From: JBGSIZ01 sp041742255
Lineage (GTDB): Bacteria; Pseudomonadota; Alphaproteobacteria; Rhodobacterales; Rhodobacteraceae
Length of the DNA: 24,637 nucleotides
NCBI GenBank assembly: GCA_041742255.1
Contig: JBGSIZ010000280.1
Location: 1 to 24,637, forward strand
Direction of reading: 5' to 3'
The stretch's first letter is position 1, and every line of letters starts with the position of its first letter. Position numbers and translations under genes: made by a program. Of this stretch, positions 6,862 to 13,555 are shown one piece after another. The notes beneath the pieces are model-generated. The model did no database searches. It saw nothing but the letters and a program-made list of their open reading frames with translations, and was not told where the DNA came from.

Positions 6862-7860
6862 CTAGCGCAATCCGGCGCGGTTCGCGGCCCGGTCGATGGC
6901 GGCGACACAGTCTGCCGCGCGGCTGTGGTGCGGCATATGCCCGACACCCGGCAGTTCGGTCAGGGCGGCAATCGCATACCGCTGTGCAAAGGGGCGCGCG
7001 TGGATGTCGATGGGCACGGTTGTGTCTGCCGTGCCGTGGACGATTTCCACAGGCAGCGTCAGGTCGCCATAACGGGTTTCCATCGTAACCATATGCGGGC
7101 GCAGCGTGTTCACCTGCCGCACATTGGCCCGCAGCGTGTCTGGCCGCAGGGTGAGCGCCGCGCCGATGTAGTCCGCATAGCCGTCTGGCATGGATTCCGG
7201 AGTGAACGCCGATGCGATCCGGTCCCGCACGATCCGGTCCGGCACCAGTGCCGCCAACAGTGGCACCGTCACTGCCCCGCCAAACGCCGACCCGTTGACC
7301 CGGTAATAGGCCCCAAGGTCGCCCGGCCACGGCAGCGTGACGCCTGACAGGCTGACCACGGCGGCCGCGTTTTCGGGCGTGTCCGCGTCCAACCCGCCCA
7401 CGGCCCAGGCATAGGCGACCGCCCCGCCGAAACTTTGCCCCGCAACGATGGGCCGCACGATCCCCAACTGGGCGGCGGCCTTGCGCAGGAATGCGGCCTG
7501 TTCCAACGGGCTTTCTGCGGTGGTGGCGAACACCCCGGTGGCCGTGCCCGGCACCCGGCCCGTGTAGCCCAGACCGGGCCGATCAAACGCGGTGACGCGG
7601 TAGCGGTCCGTCAACAGGTCCATGAACCGGAATGTGAAATCCCGAAGGTTGCCGCCCGCCCCGTGCAACAGGATCAGGTCCGGCCCGGTCCCCCGCTGCA
7701 CATAATGCACCGGCACAGCGTCCACGTTCAGAAATGCGCCAAGAGGGGGATAGGCGGCCTCGGCCGTTTTGGCCTGACTGCGGGCGGCGGCACTAACGCC
7801 AACGGCGGTTGCGGCGGTGGCCAGACCGATCAGGCCAAGGGCGGTTCTGCGGGACATCAT
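6862..7860 (-). CDS. Alpha/beta hydrolase with probable Tat signal
   Basis: 332 residues from the ATG at 7860, which has GAGAG five bases upstream (a second ATG follows immediately). The N-terminus has SRRTALGL followed by an alanine-rich hydrophobic stretch to about residue 30. This resembles a twin-arginine export signal, although the post-RR residues are not ideal. The hydrolase core shows LLHGAGGN (oxyanion region, 65-71), nucleophile Ser143 in GQSFGG, Asp279 in HGTADTTVP and His308 in GVGHMPHH, so the triad is complete. It is probably an exported or membrane-tethered serine hydrolase (esterase, lipase or haloperoxidase-like); the substrate is unknown. It precedes ppk2 on the same strand. 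Confidence 0.88.
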   Translation of the reverse strand: MMSRRTALGLIGLATAATAVGVSAAARSQAKTAEAAYPPLGAFLNVDAVPVHYVQRGTGPDLILLHGAGGNLRDFTFRFMDLLTDRYRVTAFDRPGLGYTGRVPGTATGVFATTAESPLEQAAFLRKAAAQLGIVRPIVAGQSFGGAVAYAWAVGGLDADTPENAAAVVSLSGVTLPWPGDLGAYYRVNGSAFGGAVTVPLLAALVPDRIVRDRIASAFTPESMPDGYADYIGAALTLRPDTLRANVRQVNTLRPHMVTMETRYGDLTLPVEIVHGTADTTVPIDIHARPFAQRYAIAALTELPGVGHMPHHSRAADCVAAIDRAANRAGLR

Positions 7861-7969
7861 GGGCACTCTCAATGTTCGGGCTACCCCTTTCATATAGGGG
7901 CGATGCCGCCGCATGCCACCCTTGGCCCGTGCCGTTTGCCGCCGCGTCAGACCCGCTTCAGTCCCGCAG

Positions 7970-8914
7970 TCAGACCCTCCAGTCGGTCCGGCGCAGGCCG
8001 ATGTCCGCCAGATCAAAGGGCGTGGTCAGATACGCCTCGGAAATCCAGTTGCCGTACAAAAGGTGGGCATGCCCCCGCCAGCGGTTCTGTGGCGGTTGGG
8101 TCGGATCGTTGCCGGGATAGTAATTGGCGGGGATGTTGATGGGCACGCCTGCGGCCACGTCCCGGTCGTATTCTTCCTTGAGCGTGCCGCTGTCGTATTC
8201 GAAATGGTTGAAGACATAGAGCGCGCGGTGCGCCGCATCCTCGACCAGCGCGGGGCCGGATTCGTCGCTGTCCAGCAGAATGGAGAGGCCGGATGCCGCC
8301 TCAATCTCGGCGCGTTTCATTTCGGTCCAGCGGCTGACCGGCATCACCATGTCGTCCGAAAACCCGCGCAGATAGGGCGAGGTGGGCGCGCAGTTGCGGT
8401 GCCGCACGCAGCCGAACGCCTTGGTCTGCAACAGATGTTTCTGAACGCCGTGGAAATGATAAATCATCGCCATGCCGCCCCAGCACACCCCGAACGTGGA
8501 ATGCACATGGGTCTGGGTCCAGTCCATGACCTGTCGCAGTTCGTCCCAATAGGTCACCTCCTCGAACGGGAGGTGTTCGATGGGCGCGCCGGTGATGATG
8601 AGGCCATCAAATTTTTCACCCGTCGCCGCCACCTCGGCAAAGGGGCGGTAGAACGCCTCCATATGGTCGGCGGCGGTGTTTTTGGAATGATGTTCGGTCA
8701 TCCGGATCAGCGACAGTTCGATCTGCAGCGGCGATGCGCCGATCAGGCGGGCGAACTGGTTTTCCGTCTGGATTTTCTTGGGCATCAGGTTCAACAGCGC
8801 GATGCGCAGGGGGCGGATATCCTGATTTCCGGCGGCATCCTCGGGCATGACCATCACACCTTCGCGCCGCAAAACGGCATAAGCCGGGAGCGAGGAGGGG
8901 AGTTTGATGGGCAT
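7970..8914 (-). CDS. metA: Homoserine O-acyltransferase, predicted acetyl-CoA specific
   Basis: 314 residues, full-length MetA family (E. coli 309). Cys144 (FGVCWGG), His237 and Glu239 (FNHFEYD) form the expected catalytic set. The acyl-CoA specificity position, Gly111 in E. coli and Glu111 in the Bacillus cereus enzyme, is Glu113 here (GAPIEHLPFEEV), which predicts O-acetylhomoserine rather than O-succinylhomoserine. The product feeds methionine synthesis, presumably through a sulfhydrylase encoded elsewhere. AAGGA lies nine bases before the start at 8914. It follows the P-loop gene by 45 bases on the same strand and may be cotranscribed with it. No SAM riboswitch was recognised upstream of either gene. 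Confidence 0.96.
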   Translation of the reverse strand: MPIKLPSSLPAYAVLRREGVMVMPEDAAGNQDIRPLRIALLNLMPKKIQTENQFARLIGASPLQIELSLIRMTEHHSKNTAADHMEAFYRPFAEVAATGEKFDGLIITGAPIEHLPFEEVTYWDELRQVMDWTQTHVHSTFGVCWGGMAMIYHFHGVQKHLLQTKAFGCVRHRNCAPTSPYLRGFSDDMVMPVSRWTEMKRAEIEAASGLSILLDSDESGPALVEDAAHRALYVFNHFEYDSGTLKEEYDRDVAAGVPINIPANYYPGNDPTQPPQNRWRGHAHLLYGNWISEAYLTTPFDLADIGLRRTDWRV

Positions 8915-8959
8915 GGCGGGGTTCCTTGTGCGCGGACGGCGTGGTGCGAGATAGGCCGG

Positions 8960-9823
8960 TCAGCCCCGCATCGCAAGCGTGCGCGAGATCAGCGTGTCGA
9001 AATCGGACGCGGTGCGCACGGCATAGACATCTTCGGCCTGCACGGTGACGCCCCAACGCGCGGCCATCGCGGCATAGCGTGGTTGGCGGTTCGCCAAGGC
9101 CCGGGCATAGGTCCAGCGGATAAAGGCATCCGGATCAACGTCGCCCTCTGACAGGTTGTTTTCGCTCAGGTATTCCGCCCAACAGGTCGTCAGGAATTCA
9201 GGCTGATACGACATCGGTTTGGGCGCACGGTCGAACCGGCGGATCAGTTCGGCGGTATGCGCCGCACTGCCCTCGATCCAGACCATGAGGCAGCGGGCCG
9301 ACAAATCGGTCATGATCGGATCGGCGGGATCATCGGGGTTGACCCATTCGCAAATGGACCCGCCGGTGTCGCAAATGAAATGTGGATAGCCATAAAGCGC
9401 CTGCGCCCGGTCGATGAAATGACCGGTGTCGTGCAGGGCCGCAACCTCGGCCCGCTGAAACTGGTCCTGACGTTTGCTGTATTCGTCCATTGGCAGGCCG
9501 CCCCGCGCGGGGTCGCCCGGTTTGCCCAGATAGGTGGACACCGGCGTCAGATTGTCGAACGTGATGTTCGACCCGATATAGATCGAATCCGTCATCAACA
9601 GGTCCCGCAGGAACGGCACCTTCATCGCCTCACGTTTGGCATTGTCGGCGATCAGTTCGCCCATGTAGCGGGTGCCGATCCGGTAATCTATGGAATAGTG
9701 AAACCAGTCTCCAGCCGCCCGCAAAACGTTGGAAACATGCGTTTTTCCCAGCCCTGACATGCCAAACAGCAGAACCCGTTTATGGTCTGCAGTGTCCCAG
9801 TCTGAGGCGGTTTCATAAATCAT
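8960..9823 (-). CDS. Uncharacterised P-loop NTPase/kinase-like protein
   Basis: 287 residues. A Walker A motif GMSGLGKT lies at 21-28 after a beta-strand (KRVLLF), and a second conserved-looking block YSIDYRIGTRYMGE follows. This layout resembles small-molecule or nucleotide kinases, with further motifs ICDTGGSICEW and a C-terminal helical region. I recognise it as a conserved hypothetical 'ATPase' of Rhodobacteraceae but cannot assign a reaction. The start MIYETASDWD has no clear Shine-Dalgarno sequence, so leaderless translation or another start is possible. It is 45 bases upstream of metA on the same strand, which hints at a shared transcript and perhaps a methionine-related role (inference). 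Confidence 0.8.
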   Translation of the reverse strand: MIYETASDWDTADHKRVLLFGMSGLGKTHVSNVLRAAGDWFHYSIDYRIGTRYMGELIADNAKREAMKVPFLRDLLMTDSIYIGSNITFDNLTPVSTYLGKPGDPARGGLPMDEYSKRQDQFQRAEVAALHDTGHFIDRAQALYGYPHFICDTGGSICEWVNPDDPADPIMTDLSARCLMVWIEGSAAHTAELIRRFDRAPKPMSYQPEFLTTCWAEYLSENNLSEGDVDPDAFIRWTYARALANRQPRYAAMAARWGVTVQAEDVYAVRTASDFDTLISRTLAMRG

Positions 9824-9865
9824 GACGACTTGCTAACCGGGCTGTTCGGCAGTTTCCAGATCAAT

Positions 9866-10789
9866 TCAACGCCCGCCGTCATTCGTGCCGGACCTGTGGC
9901 GGCGCGGTTTGCTGTTCAGGATCACCAACCCGGTGGCCAACAACGCAAAACCGATGAACGCGGTCAGCGGCAGCGCCTCGCCAAATGTCACCGCCCCCAG
10001 AACAATGGCCACAGGGGCCACCAGCAAGGTCACGAGGCTGATATTTCCGGCCCCCATCATGGTCAACAGGACATAATACAGCAGGGACGCGACCGCCGAT
10101 GCCGCAATCCCCACATAGGCAATCGCGGCCCATGTGGCGGGATGATAGGCAAAGGTGGGCACGCCTTCGGACCAGATGGCCGCAGGGACCATCACCAGCG
10201 CCGCCGCCGTCATCATGCCCGCCGCAGACACTTCGGGCCGCACACCGCGCAACAAAATCCGGCCAAGGGCGGCGGCGGTCGCATAGCACAGCGTCGCGCC
10301 AATACAGGCCAGTTGCCCCAGCGACGTCAGATCAAGCTGGGTCAGGTTTTGCAGGCCGATGGCGGTCGCCACCCCAACAAACCCGATGCCCACGCCCATC
10401 GCCTTGCGCCAGGTCAGGTGTTCATCGGCAAAGACAAGGGCCGCCAGCGGCACCGTGAATACGGCGGTCGATGCGTTCAGGATCGCCGCCAGACCGCTTG
10501 GGATATGTTGTTGGCCCCAGACAATGAGGGAAAAGGGCAAGGCAGAGTTCAACACGCCCATCGCGACAAAGCCCAGCACGATCCGTCCGTTGATCGAAAC
10601 TGGCACGCCCCGCCAGCCGATCCAGAGCCAAAGCGCCACCGCCGCCAGAACGGTGCGGAAGCCTACGATTGTCAGCACGCCGACCTCGGTCAGGGCGATG
10701 CGGTTGCACAGGAACGACGCGCCCCAGATTGCCCCCAACAGGAACATGAGCGCCCAACCGCGCGCGGAGATGGATTTTTGTTCGGTCAT
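9866..10789 (-). CDS. DMT-superfamily (EamA) exporter
   Basis: 307 residues with about ten hydrophobic segments arranged as two EamA repeats. The first begins with GWALMFLLGAIWGASFLCNRIAL, the second with LACIGATLCYATAAALGRILL. The C-terminus is short and basic (SKPRRHRSGTNDGGR). EamA transporters of the inner membrane export amino acids, metabolites or drugs by proton exchange; the substrate here is unknown. AGGG precedes the start. The next gene upstream on the strand, the FadL-like protein, ends in its own terminator (10873-10901), so this gene is probably transcribed separately. Confidence 0.9.
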   Translation of the reverse strand: MTEQKSISARGWALMFLLGAIWGASFLCNRIALTEVGVLTIVGFRTVLAAVALWLWIGWRGVPVSINGRIVLGFVAMGVLNSALPFSLIVWGQQHIPSGLAAILNASTAVFTVPLAALVFADEHLTWRKAMGVGIGFVGVATAIGLQNLTQLDLTSLGQLACIGATLCYATAAALGRILLRGVRPEVSAAGMMTAAALVMVPAAIWSEGVPTFAYHPATWAAIAYVGIAASAVASLLYYVLLTMMGAGNISLVTLLVAPVAIVLGAVTFGEALPLTAFIGFALLATGLVILNSKPRRHRSGTNDGGR

Positions 10790-10872
10790 GTCCGCCCTGT
10801 GGTATGTTGGGTCATGGCCGCACCCTGCGCAGCGATCGGGGGCGCCCGCAATCCGAAAGCTGACATAAATGA

Positions 10873-10901
10873 AAAGGCCCCGCGCACAACGCAGGGCCTT
10901 T
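10873..10901 (-). terminator. Intrinsic terminator of the FadL-like gene
   Basis: AAAGGCCC (10873-10880) pairs with GGGCCTTT (10894-10901). An inner GCG/CGC stem (10882-10884 with 10890-10892, one C-A mismatch between) caps a CACAA loop. On the minus strand the structure ends in TTTTC. It lies 21 bases after the stop of the outer-membrane protein gene and before the EamA gene. Confidence 0.85.
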
Positions 10902-10922
10902 GCCGGTCAATGATGTGTCGGA

Positions 10923-11972
10923 TCAGAACGAATAGCCGACCTTGACACCGATGCCGATGGCGGAGTTGTCCTGGAACACCGCGTTCACCCCTTCGGTGAC
11001 CGCGCTGCCAAGGTTCACAAAGCTGATCCCGCCCGTCACCTTGATGTTGTCCATCGTGTAAACACCCGCGAGCGTCACGGCGAGGCTGCCATCGGTGGGC
11101 GACAGGTTGGAGGCGGGTTCGCCCGTGTCTTCTTCATAGGTCACGCGGACAACGCCCGAGAAGCTGTCCGAGAATTTGCGACCCACACCGAGCGAGTAGG
11201 TGTAGCTGTCGTTGGAATAGTCGATCTGGCCCACAGGCGTGATCAGCACGGTTTCGGTCCAATCGACATACCGCACAGACGCTAGCAGAAGCGTGTCCGC
11301 AGCGATCCCGGTCTGGAAGTCAAAGTTGACCGACTGCGGCATCGTGTATTCGGGGATGGTGAAATAGGGCGTTCCCGGTGCAGGGCCTTCATCGCTTTCG
11401 TGACCGTGGGTGGTGGCCGAGCTGTAGGTGATCGCCGCCCGCAGCGCGATAGCGGGGATTTCATAAGCGGCGCCAGCCACATAGGCCACATCGCTTGACC
11501 CGCCGAAATTCAACAAAAGGCCGTTGACGGCAACCGTGTCGGTCTGCCCCGACATGGTGACCAGACGCAGACCGCCATGCACGCTGAACCGTTCGTTCAC
11601 CTTATAGCGGCCAAGGGCCGTAAAGCCGGTCGAGGCCAGCGTCGCCGCCACATCTGGCAGCGGGTAGGTCGGTTCAACGGTGTAATCGACCGCCGCGCCG
11701 TAAGGTTGGTCAAAGATGATGGCAAAAGACAGCTGTTCGTTGATGTCCTGTTTGTAGGCCCCGCCCAGGGACAGGTAATCGGGCGCGATATCGCCCGAGG
11801 GCACACCAAGCACACCCGACACATCGGGCATCACATAGCCAAAGCTGAGTTCGGCATATTGCCCTTGTTCGAACAGCGCGCCGATGCCTTGACCGGAACG
11901 GTCAAGCCCGCCAGCGGTTGCGGCGGTGGTGCCGAGCAGCAGGGCTGCGCCGGTGAGTGTAAATTTGATCAT
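10923..11972 (-). CDS. OmpP1/FadL-family outer membrane protein
   Basis: 349 residues. A clear Sec signal peptide covers residues 1-20 (basic MIK, hydrophobic core, ATA-GG cleavage). The mature chain is rich in alternating strands ending in GVKVGYSF, the terminal aromatic expected of an outer-membrane barrel. The early segment GGLDRSGQGIGALFEQGQYAELSFGY matches the plug start of FadL/TodX-type channels, although the classic NPA of E. coli FadL is not present. Relatives carry long-chain fatty acids or hydrophobic compounds across the outer membrane. It is shorter than FadL (about 420 mature residues). AGGAC precedes the start. Upstream lie three inverted repeats (12019-12058) that may control it. 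Confidence 0.87.
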   Translation of the reverse strand: MIKFTLTGAALLLGTTAATAGGLDRSGQGIGALFEQGQYAELSFGYVMPDVSGVLGVPSGDIAPDYLSLGGAYKQDINEQLSFAIIFDQPYGAAVDYTVEPTYPLPDVAATLASTGFTALGRYKVNERFSVHGGLRLVTMSGQTDTVAVNGLLLNFGGSSDVAYVAGAAYEIPAIALRAAITYSSATTHGHESDEGPAPGTPYFTIPEYTMPQSVNFDFQTGIAADTLLLASVRYVDWTETVLITPVGQIDYSNDSYTYSLGVGRKFSDSFSGVVRVTYEEDTGEPASNLSPTDGSLAVTLAGVYTMDNIKVTGGISFVNLGSAVTEGVNAVFQDNSAIGIGVKVGYSF

Positions 11973-12018
11973 GTCCTCGTCCCTCGTGATCTGAAGTTCT
12001 CCCTGATTTCACCCTAAG

Positions 12019-12058
12019 CGGATTTGGGCCAATCCGGTCAATTCTTGACGCCGCGTCA
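12019..12058. promoter_or_regulatory. Cluster of inverted repeats upstream of the FadL-like gene
   Basis: Three perfect inverted repeats are packed into 40 bases: CGGATT-N6-AATCCG (12019-12036), GTCAA-TTC-TTGAC (12037-12049) and TGACG-CCG-CGTCA (12046-12058). The last two share TGAC and are centred nine bases apart. They sit 47-86 bases before the start at 11972, where operators would be expected. No regulator was identified. Confidence 0.4.
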
Positions 12059-12096
12059 CGGGTATTGTTCCGCCGTAGCGTTACAAAAATGCCGTA

Positions 12097-12972
12097 TTAC
12101 CGCCGTTGCCACCGCAGGTTGAGCCAGTTGCCCAGAATAATCACCGCCCCGCCCGCGAAAACCCACGGATCCAGCGCCTCGTCGTAGAACAAGGCGCCCA
12201 CGACCGCGATGAGCGGCAGGCGCGCGAAATCAATCGGCATGACGGTAGAGGCCGGGGCCAGCGACAGCGCCGTCGTCAGGCAGAAATGCGCCACCAGCCC
12301 CGCGCAACTGATTACCAGAAGCCAGGGCAGGGCGGTCGTGCTGGGCCAGGCGATATCGCGGTCATAACCCGCGCAAATGATCCCGAAAACTGCCTGCATC
12401 ACGGTAAGCCAGAACAGGATTGTCGTGGTTGTTTCCGTCCGGGTCAGTTTGCGGGTGAACAGCCCCGACAAGGCAAACCCGATGGCGCACAGAAACGCCG
12501 CCACGACGCCGCCCGTGATCGGCGTGCTGCCCGGTTGCGCCACGATCAGAATGCCCGCAAACCCGATCCCCGCCGCCATCAATGACGACCGCCGCAAGGG
12601 TTCCCGCAGGATCAGCGGGGCCAGCAGTATCGCCCAGATCGGCATGGTGAATTCAAGCGCGAAAACCTGCGCCAAGGGCAGCACCGTGATGGCATAGAAC
12701 CACAGGTTCTGTCCCGCGAAATGCGACAGGTTGCGGATGCCGTGCAGGCCCATCCGGTGCGCCCGGATATGGCCCAGCGTGCCCGACATGGCGGCAATGG
12801 TCACCACGATCACGATCCCAGCCAGGCTGCGGTAGGTCATGATTTCAAAGGTATCGAGTTCCAGACTGACCGCGCGGCCCGCGATCGCCATCAGGCTGAA
12901 CGACGCAACCGCCCCCAGCATCCACAGCGACGCCCGCAAAGTGGGCGAAAGGGCGGCGGGGGTTTGGGTCAT
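12097..12972 (-). CDS. DMT-superfamily (EamA/RhaT) transporter
   Basis: 291 residues with roughly ten transmembrane segments in two EamA repeats. The first has SLWMLGAVASFSLMAIAGR, the LAGIVIVVT helix and FALEFTMPIWAILLAPLIL; the second starts near GGVVAAFLCAIGFALSGLF. The chain ends in a short basic tail (NLRWQRR). This subgroup resembles S-adenosylmethionine or metabolite exporters often annotated RhaT/RarD-like, but the substrate cannot be inferred. It is a different branch from the EamA protein at 9866: the two align poorly by eye. Only about 50 bases separate it from the zinc-ribbon gene upstream, with no terminator in between, so cotranscription is possible. Confidence 0.9.
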   Translation of the reverse strand: MTQTPAALSPTLRASLWMLGAVASFSLMAIAGRAVSLELDTFEIMTYRSLAGIVIVVTIAAMSGTLGHIRAHRMGLHGIRNLSHFAGQNLWFYAITVLPLAQVFALEFTMPIWAILLAPLILREPLRRSSLMAAGIGFAGILIVAQPGSTPITGGVVAAFLCAIGFALSGLFTRKLTRTETTTTILFWLTVMQAVFGIICAGYDRDIAWPSTTALPWLLVISCAGLVAHFCLTTALSLAPASTVMPIDFARLPLIAVVGALFYDEALDPWVFAGGAVIILGNWLNLRWQRR

Positions 12973-13022
12973 GATCCGGGCTCCGGCAAAGGTCCGTCAG
13001 ACCTAGCAGGGACGATCAGGGT

Positions 13023-13223
13023 TCAAAAGCTCTGAGTGATGTCAGATGTGGGGCCTGTGGATGCCACAATACCAATTGCCAGCAAGACGATCAATCCAAC
13101 CGGAACGATCCAGACTTCCGGGCGTTGCACCAAGGATTTTGGAGCATAACATCTTCCGCAGGATGTTCCCCGCAACCGCATGCGATGTCCGCAGGAACCG
13201 CAGATAAAAAGTCTGATCGTCAT
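13023..13223 (-). CDS. Zinc-ribbon plus transmembrane microprotein, hypothetical
   Basis: 66 residues if started at the ATG at 13223; a start 33 bases earlier is possible. It has two CxxC pairs, Cys8/Cys11 (ICGSCGHRMR) and Cys22/Cys25 (TSCGRCY), a zinc-ribbon arrangement. One hydrophobic span follows (VWIVPVGLIVLLAIGIVAS, about 37-55), then a short polar tail. The predicted topology is a small cytoplasmic metal-binding head on a membrane anchor. The surrounding DNA is visibly less GC-rich than the neighbours. I do not recognise the family, and the function is unknown. The coding case rests on the coherent domain layout. Confidence 0.6.
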   Translation of the reverse strand: MTIRLFICGSCGHRMRLRGTSCGRCYAPKSLVQRPEVWIVPVGLIVLLAIGIVASTGPTSDITQSF

Positions 13224-13346
13224 CGTAAAATCCATCAAGCCGCGAAAAAGCCACACACTTAATACGCTGGTCTTATGGATGTTTCCGTCAATTTTGAGAA
13301 CCTGTCCATTCGGGCAGGTTGCGCCTTGGAGATAGGTAGGTTTGCC

Positions 13347-13478
13347 CTACTTTGGCTTCTCCAAAGTGGCCGGAGTTGGCCCCGGTTTGGGGTTCCGGTC
13401 ACCTGTCGGGGCGGACGGCAGTTTGCCACCCGCGCTGGACAGGTCGTCTTGGGAAGGTGGGCGCGGTTTGTCAGCCAT
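13347..13478 (-). CDS. Possible 43-residue proline-rich disordered protein
   Basis: A short frame starting at the ATG at 13478 with an excellent AAGGA (13487-13491) eight bases upstream. The product begins MADKPRPPSQ and is rich in Pro, Gly, Lys and Ser with no hydrophobic core, so it would be disordered. Third codon positions are mostly G or C, as in real genes here. It lies 77 bases downstream of guaA on the same strand and could ride on its transcript. A palindrome (13495-13507) sits just before its ribosome-binding site. I know of no function, and it may be spurious. Confidence 0.45.
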   Translation of the reverse strand: MADKPRPPSQDDLSSAGGKLPSAPTGDRNPKPGPTPATLEKPK

Positions 13479-13555
13479 ATCGGTGATCCTTGGTGGGTCA
13501 ATGACCCGGTCAAGGTATCACATCGGGCGTGGTCGGCCAAGACCGCTGCCCGCCG

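Noticed and set aside
6818..7330. In-frame upstream extension of ppk2
   Set aside because: The extra sequence overlaps the hydrolase in another frame and is Arg/Gly-rich; the ATG at 6817 has a strong ribosome-binding site and matches the family.
7913..9151. 412-codon open frame on the plus strand opposite metA and the P-loop gene
   Set aside because: The opposite strand encodes recognisable proteins with catalytic motifs; the plus-strand product is rich in His, Arg and Gly with no domain. It is a by-product of high third-position GC.
9830..10945. 371-codon plus-strand open frame opposite the EamA exporter
   Set aside because: The product is a hydrophilic Arg/His/Gln-rich string, the mirror of transmembrane codons on the other strand.
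13299..13320. Hairpin AACCTGTCC/GGGCAGGTT after the 43-residue frame
   Set aside because: The stem is fair (one G-U pair) but neither strand has a T-run, so it is not called as a terminator.
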